Origin: Nitrosarchaeum sp.
GTDB taxonomy: Archaea > Thermoproteota > Nitrososphaeria > Nitrososphaerales > Nitrosopumilaceae
Assembly: GCA_025699025.1 (NCBI GenBank)
Contig: JAILWJ010000002.1
Location: forward strand, 310,001-374,000
DNA length: 64,000 bases
Direction: 5' to 3'
The notes under the pieces: model-generated
The model's input: only the letters and a program-made list of their open reading frames with translations
The model's database searches: none
What the model was told of the DNA's origin: nothing
Translations under genes and position numbers: made by a program
Shown here: in pieces, positions 28,420 through 36,600 of the stretch
Position numbering within the stretch: position 1 is the stretch's first letter
How the letters are laid out: each line of letters begins with the position of its first letter

Positions 28420-28987
28420 TCTTGCGTCTTCTCAAAACTATTGCCGATGCAACAAAGATAATCCCGACTGCAAGTCCCTCAAAGAGCATCCAGTAGTTGC
28501 CGCCAAATGTAACCATGTCAGTTGCAAACGGCACAAACAGCGGAAACTTTGTCTCACCTGTTAAGAAGATATCAAATGACATGTGGGAAAAGACCGCAGC
28601 TATGGCTATGGCGCCAAGTCTGAGATCCCGCCTAAATATCATCATCATTACACCCACTGCAACAAACCCAAACGTGATGGAGTGCGCCATTCTTGGAATC
28701 ATATCCATTCCAAAAAACTGTATCCAGTGATCAAAGTCCAGAATTAGCGGAAACAGCCCAGACAGTATGGCATACCTGAAGCTAAAGCTTGCAATGCCTG
28801 CAGCCAGCCCCCACATCACATGTCCTGTGATATGCTCTACGGAAACGCCGCTTACCTCGAGTGGGTTTCCGACAAGAAACGCCCCAGGTAGAATCAACCC
28901 CAGCAGCGAAAAACCAAATGACACGCCGCCATATGCGGCGCTAGTCTTTCCAATAAACCATACATCAGATAATACCACAAAAACCAA
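28403..28987 (-). CDS. Membrane protein, YdjM/DUF457-like predicted metal-dependent hydrolase
   Basis: A 194-aa protein with four or five hydrophobic segments. It contains conserved acidic and His residues near membrane boundaries: LILDFDHWIQFFGMD, RMAHSITFG and FSHMSFDIFLTGE. This pattern is shared with the YdjM family of membrane-bound putative metal-dependent hydrolases (LexA-regulated YdjM in E. coli, DUF457). The start is taken as TTG at 28987. It is convergent with rfbD and divergent from rfbA, so it interrupts the rhamnose gene set. Biochemical role unknown. Confidence 0.7.
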   Translation of the reverse strand: MVFVVLSDVWFIGKTSAAYGGVSFGFSLLGLILPGAFLVGNPLEVSGVSVEHITGHVMWGLAAGIASFSFRYAILSGLFPLILDFDHWIQFFGMDMIPRMAHSITFGFVAVGVMMMIFRRDLRLGAIAIAAVFSHMSFDIFLTGETKFPLFVPFATDMVTFGGNYWMLFEGLAVGIIFVASAIVLRRRKIRISG

Positions 28988-29072
28988 AACACATCCAATC
29001 CTAATTCAACCTTGCCAAAACAAGTCCTAACAAAAAGCTGATTTTATATTCAAATGAAAAAAACCATACCAA

Positions 29073-30134
29073 ATGAAAGGAATAATTCTACATGGCGGCC
29101 ACGGAACAAGGCTCAGACCACTTACCCATACCGGCCCAAAACAGCTTCTCCCAATTGCAAACAAGCCAATGTCCCAGTATGCACTGGAGGATCTGAAAAA
29201 AGCCGGAGTAACAGAGATTGCAATTATTATCGGCGATGTGTATCCCGAAAAAGTAAAAGAGTACTATGGCGACGGTTCAAACTTTGGCGTAAAGATATCC
29301 TACGTATACCAGGATGCGCCAAAGGGAATATCGCATGCAATCAGGCTCTGCAAGGACTTTGTGAGCGGTGACAGGTTTATCGTGTACTTGGGTGATAATG
29401 TATTAAGAAAGGATCTTACAGACTATACAAAAAAATTCCACACGTCAGACTCTGATGCCATGATACTGTTGTGTGAGGTAGATGATCCGCAGAGGTTTGG
29501 CATTGCAGAGCTTGATAAAGATAATCCTGGAAAAATTAAAAAAATTTCAGAAAAGCCAAAAGACCCGCCATCAAATCTTGCAGTAATTGGAATCTACTTT
29601 CTGACCCCCAAGATCTTTGATGTTATCGACAAGCTAAAGCCCTCCTGGCGAGGGGAGTATGAGATTACAGAGGCGCTGCAGCTACTAATGGAGGAGGGAA
29701 ACAAGATAAACTATGATACTGTAACTGGCTGGTGGAAAGATACCGGGACTCCTGAGGATATTATCCATGCAAACAAGCTGGTTTTGGATTCAATCGGGAC
29801 AGAGCACCAATTCCTCATTGATAAAGATGCAAAAATCACCGACGGTGTTGTGGTTGGCAAAGGCACAACAATAACGTCAGACTCTGTAATTGCAGGCCCT
29901 GCAATTATTGGCAAAAACTGTAAGATCGAGTCTGCAAAGATCGGGCCATACGTGTCCATTGGCGACAACTGCATTTTAAAAGACTGCAACATAGAAAACT
30001 CCATAATAATGTCCGAATGTACCATTGACTCCAAGACATATTTCTCATCTAGCATTATTGCCCACGGCTCTGAGATTACTGATTCTGCAAAGCGCCAGTT
30101 CCTTTTGGGCGAAAGGTCACAGCTAAAACTCTAG
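29073..30134 (+). CDS. rfbA: Glucose-1-phosphate thymidylyltransferase, long archaeal type
   Basis: A 353-aa nucleotidyltransferase with the signature HGGHGTRLRPLT, PKQLLPIANKPM, YLGDNVLRKDL with the metal-binding Asp, and WKDTGTPEDI. It is longer than bacterial RmlA (about 290 aa) because residues about 245-345 form a left-handed beta-helix hexapeptide region (DGVVVGKGTTI, IIGKNCKIESAKIGPYVSIGDNC). This is the usual archaeal form. It makes dTDP-glucose for RfbB. ATG start, with the TATA-like TTTATATTC about 28 nt upstream. With rfbC, rfbB and rfbD it completes the dTDP-L-rhamnose pathway. Confidence 0.92.
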   Translation: MKGIILHGGHGTRLRPLTHTGPKQLLPIANKPMSQYALEDLKKAGVTEIAIIIGDVYPEKVKEYYGDGSNFGVKISYVYQDAPKGISHAIRLCKDFVSGDRFIVYLGDNVLRKDLTDYTKKFHTSDSDAMILLCEVDDPQRFGIAELDKDNPGKIKKISEKPKDPPSNLAVIGIYFLTPKIFDVIDKLKPSWRGEYEITEALQLLMEEGNKINYDTVTGWWKDTGTPEDIIHANKLVLDSIGTEHQFLIDKDAKITDGVVVGKGTTITSDSVIAGPAIIGKNCKIESAKIGPYVSIGDNCILKDCNIENSIIMSECTIDSKTYFSSSIIAHGSEITDSAKRQFLLGERSQLKL

Positions 30135-30218
30135 TCTACATCAAGCCTGACTATTCGAAAATAAATGGCAAATCCGTACAAACTATTTACATAATGGTGG
30201 TTTACACCTAAGATCGCA

Positions 30219-31094
30219 TTGAAGATAGCTTGCATACCTGCATATAACGAGGAATCCCACATCGAATCTCTGGTAAGGTCTGCCAAAAAGTACGTAGACC
30301 AGGTTGTGGTGTGCGATGACGGCTCTACTGATAATACTGCAAAGATTGCCAAAAAGGCAGGCGCCATCATAGTGTCACATGAAAAAAACAAGGGGTATGG
30401 CGCTGCCATAACATCGCTGTTTGACTATGCCAGAAACAACAACGCAGAGATCATGGTTACACTAGATGGCGACGGGCAGCATGACCCAGACCAGATATCA
30501 TTATTATTAAACACGATAACGCAGCACAACGTCGATGTTGTAATTGGCTCCAGATTCCTAAATGATTCCACTGAAGCTCCGGGGTATAGAAAGAGGGGAA
30601 TCAAGATTATAACGTCTGCTGCAAACTATGGCGCAAACCTCAAGGTGTCCGACTCCCAGTCCGGATTTCGGGCATATTCCAAGGATGCAATTGATGCCAT
30701 ACATCCAACTGAAGAAGGCATGGCAGTATCAACTGAGATACTGATGAAAATATCAAACAAGGGACTGTCATTGGCCGAAGTTCCAATTACGATATCCTAT
30801 GGAGATGACACATCGCAGCACAACCCAGTATCTCACGGATTATCAGTCTTGGTAAACACGATAAAGTATGTATCCATAAAACACCCGCTTCCGTTTTATG
30901 CGATTCCCGGAATCGCGTTTGTCATTGTCGGGTTGACAACTGGCGGGATATTTCTTGATGCATACCTGAACAAGCAGGCAGTGTTTTACGGATCACTGAT
31001 GGCATCAGTTGTATTGTTTCTGCTTGGCGCAATACTGTGTGTCACTGCAATAATTTTGTTTTCGATGGCAAATCTCATCCGTGACAGACACTAA
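30219..31094 (+). CDS. GT2 polyprenyl-phosphate glycosyltransferase (DPM1-like) with two C-terminal TM helices
   Basis: A 291-aa protein with the same architecture as 16923-17804. GT2 motifs are CIPAYNEESHIESL, VVCDDGSTDNT, VTLDGDGQHDPDQ near residue 85 and DSQSGFRAYSKDA near 150, then TM segments at about 225-250 and 260-285. TTG start at 30219. It probably loads a sugar onto a polyprenyl phosphate. It closes the glycan locus; its higher G+C and well-kept motifs suggest it belongs to the core genome part of the locus. Confidence 0.85.
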   Translation: MKIACIPAYNEESHIESLVRSAKKYVDQVVVCDDGSTDNTAKIAKKAGAIIVSHEKNKGYGAAITSLFDYARNNNAEIMVTLDGDGQHDPDQISLLLNTITQHNVDVVIGSRFLNDSTEAPGYRKRGIKIITSAANYGANLKVSDSQSGFRAYSKDAIDAIHPTEEGMAVSTEILMKISNKGLSLAEVPITISYGDDTSQHNPVSHGLSVLVNTIKYVSIKHPLPFYAIPGIAFVIVGLTTGGIFLDAYLNKQAVFYGSLMASVVLFLLGAILCVTAIILFSMANLIRDRH

Positions 31095-31125
31095 CTGCAA
31101 TAAAGTTCTGAGATTACTAGAAACA

Positions 31126-31335
31126 TTAGAAAAATTTCTCTTTTGTTAAACCTGATTGTGAAATTATAGACAATAACGTGCCTTTCTTGATTTCTTTATG
31201 GTGTGGAACTGTAACCTTGTGTGTTCCGTCAGTTAGAAATATGTGACTTCCAGTTTGTCCAGTCTGCCAGAATCCGGCCTTGATGAGAATTTTTAAAACA
31301 TCTCTCCATGATAATACTGGAAGTTTAGATGGCAA
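31126..31335 (-). CDS. hicA: HicA-family mRNA interferase toxin
   Basis: A 69-aa double-stranded-RNA-binding-like protein. It has the HicA pattern: LSWRDVLKILIKAGF at the N-terminus, then TGSHIFLTDG with the catalytic His, and TVPHHKEIKKGTLLSII. HicA toxins cleave mRNA without ribosomes. It follows and overlaps its antitoxin gene by 11 nt, giving the order hicB-hicA on the minus strand. Confidence 0.85.
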   Translation of the reverse strand: MPSKLPVLSWRDVLKILIKAGFWQTGQTGSHIFLTDGTHKVTVPHHKEIKKGTLLSIISQSGLTKEKFF

Positions 31336-31543
31336 CTTCTATTATCTTGCCTTTTTTGATCTTTTCCAGTCTGTCTTTTTCTTCAGGAAATGCTTCAAAA
31401 TATCCTGATACTGCATCATCAATCATTTCCCTAAGTTCTGGTTCTGTATCTGCCTGTGTTATTATTCCTGGAAATTCTATGCATTGGGCGCTAAACCCAT
31501 TGTCTTCTGTTCTTATGGCAAAGGAAAGTCTATTTTTTTTCAT
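31325..31543 (-). CDS. hicB: HicB-family antitoxin
   Basis: A 72-aa protein with the partial RNase H-like fold of HicB: FAIRTEDNGFSAQCIEFPGIITQADTEPELREMI. It is the short form without a separate C-terminal DNA-binding domain. The ATG is at 31543 and the 3' end overlaps hicA, so the pair is translationally coupled. The 174-bp stretch upstream (31544-31717) is otherwise empty and should carry the promoter. Confidence 0.85.
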   Translation of the reverse strand: MKKNRLSFAIRTEDNGFSAQCIEFPGIITQADTEPELREMIDDAVSGYFEAFPEEKDRLEKIKKGKIIEVAI

Positions 31544-31717
31544 AATGGTATTTTGTTATTCAGGTATAAAATCAATATGGTTCTTCTAGCAAACATTGCA
31601 GATACAATATAGATGCTTGCAGAGTCAAATACATCGAATCAGCATTGCAAATTAGATTTGCAACATCATACATCGGTATTGCAAGTTGTTCTTACAAAAC
31701 ATTAATGTCAAATTTGA

Positions 31718-31900
31718 TTATCTTCTTTTGCTTCTGGGTTTTGCTCGTAGTCTTGTCGTACAGCACGGACATCTTGGTTTGTCCGTACAGAAATACTGAG
31801 CGCATAAAGAGCATCTCTTGTGGCCCATCTCATATCGCATGTTGTTTTTTACGGTGGGCGACTTTAACCTCTCACACAAGCCGTTGCATGTCTGCCCCAT
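31718..31900 (-). CDS. Small zinc-finger protein of thaumarchaeal type
   Basis: A 60-aa basic protein with eight Cys: an N-terminal TCNGLCERL, then GHKRCSLCAQYF and CPCCTTRLRAKPR. The order C-x3-C, R-Y-x-G-x-K-R-C-x2-C, C-P-C-C, L-R-x-K-P-R recurs in small proteins that I recognise from thaumarchaeal genomes; their function is not known. The Cys pairs should bind one or two zinc ions, and the Arg/Lys-rich tail suggests nucleic-acid contact. Start ATG at 31900. Confidence 0.75.
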   Translation of the reverse strand: MGQTCNGLCERLKSPTVKNNMRYEMGHKRCSLCAQYFCTDKPRCPCCTTRLRAKPRSKRR

Positions 31901-31945
31901 CTCAAAACCTCATGATGCAAAAAATGAATCTGTGATAATCCATAG

Positions 31946-32332
31946 TCATGTCAGGTGATCTACCAAGTCAGTCGATGTTATGATGCCTACTATTGCATCT
32001 CTGTCAGACACTGCAAGCTTGCGAATCTTCATAATACTCATTGTCTTTGCAGCTTCGACTAGGGATTTGTCATGGCTTATCGTGACCAAAGGGGACGACA
32101 TTATCTTCCTTGCCGGTGTGTCGTGTGGCATGTTATTTGCTGCAATCTTTATTGCAAAGTCCCTGTCTGTTATGATTCCGACAGGCATGTTTTCTTCCTG
32201 TACTATTACTGCGCCAATCCCTCCCTGCTCCATCATCTTTGATATCTGAAATGACGTGGTTTCGGGGTTTACAGATACTATGGCCTTGCTCATGATATCC
32301 TTGACTGGAACTGCATAGTTGCCTCTACTCAT
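31946..32332 (-). CDS. Two-CBS-domain protein
   Basis: A 128-aa protein made of two CBS motifs: VKDIMSKAIVSVNPETTSFQ...GIGAVIVQEENMPVGIITDRDF, and ARKIMSSPLVTISHDKSLVEAAKTM...KLAVSDRDAIVGIITSTDL. Stand-alone CBS pairs bind adenine nucleotides and act as energy or ligand sensors. Start ATG at 32332; it lies 45 bp upstream of the zinc-finger gene, so the two may be co-transcribed. Partner unknown. Confidence 0.88.
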   Translation of the reverse strand: MSRGNYAVPVKDIMSKAIVSVNPETTSFQISKMMEQGGIGAVIVQEENMPVGIITDRDFAIKIAANNMPHDTPARKIMSSPLVTISHDKSLVEAAKTMSIMKIRKLAVSDRDAIVGIITSTDLVDHLT

Positions 32333-32432
32333 CGTCGTTTTTGTTTTGTTGTACTAGATATACTGCTAGCAACACAATGCCATACATTGTATTGCCAAAA
32401 TTCCTTAATAATCAAAATAAAATAAAAACTTC

Positions 32433-32966
32433 ATGGAACTAAAGGAGAAAAAGAGCCAGACGATCTCCTTTAGGTTGGATGTTGACCTGCTAGAGGAGAT
32501 AAAAAAGGACGCAGATCTAGAGGGGTTAAATGTCAACGCGCTGGTATCAAAAGTGTTATCCAATCACATTCTCTGGGAGAAATACGAGCGCAAGGTAGGA
32601 CTGCTGCCAATGACAAAGCCGTTTGTAAAGTATTGTCTTGACAAGATGGATGAAAAGGAGATAATTCATCTTGCCGAAGCTGTAGAGGAGGATACGTTTT
32701 CAGACATTCTCAATTTTATGAAAGGAAATTACAGCGTACGCGACTTTGTAGATATTCTAAGAACATGGCTTTCTGTTGCATGGATGCAGCATGACATTGT
32801 ACAGGATGATAATTCGTACACCTTTAAGATAAAACATGACCTTAATGCAAAGTGGTCTTTGTATCTCAAGACAGTGATAACCAAACTATTCCATGACGTG
32901 ATACAGAAAAGACTGGAAGTAAAGACTACAAAAAATACCATTGTATTTGTGTTTCCAATATCATGA
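32433..32966 (+). CDS. Ribbon-helix-helix-like protein with conserved C-terminal domain
   Basis: A 177-aa protein. Residues 7-45 (SQTISFRLDVDLLEEIKKDADLEGLNVNALVSKVL) fit a ribbon-helix-helix DNA-binding unit. The remaining 130 residues form an alpha/beta domain (LVFVFP-type strand at the end, DFVDILRTWLSVAW helix) of unknown function. ATG start, with a TATA-like TTAATAAT about 27 nt before it, so the transcript is probably leaderless. It may be a transcription regulator. Its target is not evident, although the S-layer promoter lies downstream. Confidence 0.6.
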   Translation: MELKEKKSQTISFRLDVDLLEEIKKDADLEGLNVNALVSKVLSNHILWEKYERKVGLLPMTKPFVKYCLDKMDEKEIIHLAEAVEEDTFSDILNFMKGNYSVRDFVDILRTWLSVAWMQHDIVQDDNSYTFKIKHDLNAKWSLYLKTVITKLFHDVIQKRLEVKTTKNTIVFVFPIS

Positions 32967-33548
32967 CTTTATGTGTCATTTACAAAATGGCGTCTTGTTG
33001 CTAAAATTTTTCAACATGCATCAAGTATATTTTTGCAAAATCTTTTCTGATGAATAAACCATAAATCTATCACATCTCTCATATCTCTACATTTGTGATC
33101 TTTTGGTGGGGTTCGATGATATTTTTTATTTATGAACTATTTTTACAAATAATTCAATTTGTATCGTATAGAAATTATCCAATGATAATTTTCAAAGCTT
33201 TGTAATCTGCATTTGTTAATCTAAAACAAAGGATGATCGTAAAATAACAAATCTGATCATCATCTAATATTGTATTATGAGCCTTGCTGAAATCAGTCTG
33301 ATGTGATTGGCAATAATTCCAAGGATTTTCACACTGATGATCCGGTATCTCTAATATTCAAAATCCCAAGTTTGACTCGGATTAAAAACTAAAACCATTT
33401 CATGTGCTTCAAAAAATACCCCCATGTTACAGTCTAATTTTCATAGATCAATTATTCCGAAATATGTAAAAACGATAAAATTTTTAGCGACTTTGTTCCA
33501 AAATACAATAAATATACATCAAGACAAACCAAAATAACATCAAAAATG

Positions 33549-33584
33549 TAAAAATTATACCAAGCGATCTAAAAATTACACCAA
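33549..33584 (+). repeat. Two 15-bp direct repeats spaced 21 bp in the S-layer upstream region
   Basis: TAAAAATTATACCAA at 33549-33563 and TAAAAATTACACCAA at 33570-33584 differ at one base and are offset by 21 bp, two helical turns. They end about 65 bp upstream of the TATA-like box of the S-layer gene. This could be a binding site for a dimeric regulator. In A+T-rich DNA the chance of coincidence is not negligible. Confidence 0.35.
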
Positions 33585-33648
33585 AATTCAAACAGGCATG
33601 AAAAAACCATACAAAATGGCTCATTTGTGGACAATTCGTCCATTAGCC

Positions 33649-33656
33649 TTAAATAC
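33649..33656 (+). promoter_or_regulatory. TATA-like box of the S-layer gene
   Basis: TTAAATAC is centred about 31 nt before the ATG at 33683. In archaea transcription starts about 25 nt after the box, so the mRNA would have a leader of only a few nucleotides. Confidence 0.5.
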
Positions 33657-33682
33657 GAATTTTAAAGAAAAACGTCAATAAC

Positions 33683-36600
33683 ATGAACAACGAATTAGGA
33701 CGTAAAATAACTAGTCTTACATTAATGACAATTATGTTAGCCGGTGGTATGACATTTGCAGTACCTGGCGTAATGCCAGCTGCACATGCAGCCAACGCTA
33801 ACCTATTTGTTTCCGCAGAAAACTCGCAGTTTGATAACTACATGTCAGGACCTCAAGTAATTGAGGTCGTTGTAATTGATTCAGACATTAATGATACTGA
33901 TGAGGCAAAAGGTGAACCAGACGTTACAGTAAACGGCAAGAAACTCAGAATGGTTCAAGCCGTGGATGGTAACTGGTATGGTTACTTTGCAGATAGAAAC
34001 ATGGCACAAATTGCCGATTCTACTACAACCAAAGGCGCAGCAGGCGACGGTTTGGACTTTGGTATCTTCTGTTCAGCTACTACTGGTGATGACTTCCTAG
34101 GTTTCTCAGTTTCTGAGACATCTGGTGTTGCATTACCAATTCATGCTAGCGCAGGAGGTAAAAACGGTACAAACCCAGCAACAATACTTACTGATAGTAA
34201 CGCCAATTGTTCTTCCCTTACCATTGTTGCCAACGGAACTAACAATGTTGTAAGAAAACCAAAAGACGTCAATACTAACAGTGCTGTTGCTCCAGGCCAA
34301 ATTGGATTTAAAACAAACACATCCAGTGGCTTGAACGGCCTGTGGCCATTTGTACAGCTCTATACTCTAAACCCAACTGGTAACGTTGTTGTACAGTACA
34401 ACAAAGGTGGTGGTGTTCAAACAACAACACTCACATTTGATACTGTTGATAACTTTGCAAGCACAAGCTTAGACAGATCTGTATATCCTCAAGGTGCACA
34501 AGTACACGTTACAATCTCTGATTTATGGTTGAACATCGACCCAACTGACGAAGACTCTTGGACCTTTGGTACATTTGGTACTTTTAGTACCAACTACCAG
34601 GTGTTTGATGAGAACGGCGCAGCAGTCGGTGATACCTCCAAAAACACAGATACTAACGCACTTACTGCAGCACTCGGTGCCTTAATGTGTGAAGATAATT
34701 GTGTACTTAAATTAAATCCAGACGTTCAAGGTAAAGGAGACGTCATTACCCTACAGGATAATGAAGACTCTGAAATTGAAGTCGGACCAGGTGAAGCCAC
34801 ACAGAATCCAGACAACTGGAGAACTGCAGCTGACTTCCTTGATGGTAAGTTACCAATTACAATTACAGAACAGGGTCCAAACAGCGGAGTATTTGGCACA
34901 TATGATGAGTCAGATACTTCCAACATTGTAATCACTGATGATGCAAAGAGGGGAACCTCCGCATCAATCACTTACAATGAAGACTCTTACACACTTCTTG
35001 TAGGACATTCCTTTGCTACTATTGACATCCAGCCAACTGATAATGAGTGGAACTCTGGTGAAGAGATTCCAGTAGTATTAGTTGATGCAGATGCCAACAA
35101 GAACAGTAGAGCAGACGAAGACCTTGACCTTAACAATCCAAACGTAACATTGATCCCATCCTTACAGACTGGTGATCCATTTACACTTGGCGAGGCAGGT
35201 CTGACCACAGCTAAAGCTACTTTCTTCAATAATGCCACTTCTCAAGTCATTGTCCGAAATGGAACAATGGTAAACGCTGGAGCAACCTCTAACTATAACA
35301 ACTCTACAATGGAAGTTCAGAGATTCAGCCAGAGAGCATTACTTGACACAAGCAGCACTACTACTGAAGTAAACGGAATTGCATTTGACTATAGATCCAA
35401 CGCAGGCGACTTGAAAGATACCGTATTGGCCAAAAATGTCCTTAGAGGATTTAGCCTCTTTAACTTAGATGTTAGAAGCCTAAACATGACTGGACCATTT
35501 GATGTTTACTTGCTAAACAAAACTGGTACCACCAACATCATTGGCGCTAACGGTACCTTGACACCAACAACCTATGCATATAGATTGTTAAATGATGTCA
35601 ACGCACAATCACTGACACTGCTATCCAACAGTACAATTGACTATATCAACAGCCTAGATGACGATGATAAAATCGGTCTAGCTGTTATAGCAACAACTGG
35701 TGGTAGACCAAACAGTGAGGATGCAGTCGTTGCTGACTTCTTCTCCTTTGGATTCACACAAGATGGACTGGAAGCCGATCAAAGAATCGCTAACCAGATC
35801 ATCAGACTGGAACTAGAGGAGACTGGTGATAACACAAGCACCTTTACAGGTTCCTTGGAGTACACCATGATTAATCAGCTAAACATACTTGATAATAGCA
35901 CATACACTGGCCTATCTACAATTGCCGATGATCCATCTTTCATCGTAATTGAAGACCTAGATGATGAAGACTCTCCAAGAGTCAATTATCTGGACTTGGG
36001 TGCAGATGGTGTGTCTACTCAAATAGCTGATCAAGCAGAAGCCCCAGCACACTCTGGTGTTGTTTCTTTCAATTCAGATAGCTACAAGAACGCTGACACA
36101 GTTACAATTACACTCGAAGACGCAGATCTAAACGTAGACTCTGATCTCATTGATATCTATACAGTCACTGACGGTGATGTAGCCGATCTTAAAGATGTCG
36201 TTGGCAGCGATGACTTCGACTTTGAACTTTCTGATGGCTCAAACCTCGGTAGATTACTAGATGTCACATTTGATGATATAAAATGGAGTACACCTTCCTC
36301 TGGTTCATGCCTCACAGCATTGAACAATGCAGGTGTAACAGACACTGGACTAGGAGCAACAGGCTTTAGCCTTGTTGAAACCGGCCCAGAGACTGGCATC
36401 TTTATTGGTGACTTCCAAATCCCAGGCGCATGGTGTAGATCCGCTACTGCTTCATCTGAATCAGTAACCGGTCTAGACATTGAAGTCAACTATGTTGATT
36501 TCAGAGATGCATCTGGTGAGACCATCGAAGTAGGAGACTCAGCAGGAGTTCGCGCTAACACAGGTTCAGTAAGCCTTGATAGAACTGTCTATCCAGTACC

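Larger units (their letters stand above)
32967..33682. other. 716-bp gene-free region upstream of the S-layer gene
   Basis: No coding frame with credible content was seen on either strand. The region is A+T rich with several homopolymer tracts. Near its right end are two copies of TAAAAATTAYACCAA (33549-33563 and 33570-33584, one mismatch, 21 bp apart) and the TATA-like box of the S-layer gene. It could hold a long regulatory region or an unannotated small RNA, but I cannot identify one. Confidence 0.6.

Noticed and set aside
31645-31935. Plus-strand ORF opposite the zinc-finger gene
   Set aside because: The minus-strand 60-aa product has an ordered set of Cys motifs and a recognisable small-protein pattern; the plus-strand product has none.
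33607-33619. Short inverted repeat CCAT-N5-ATGG upstream of the S-layer gene
   Set aside because: Only four paired bases; too short to support an operator or hairpin.
32967-33640. Possible small RNA or lost gene in the long gap before the S-layer gene
   Set aside because: No terminator-bounded structured segment, no conserved RNA motif and no coding frame could be supported by reading alone.
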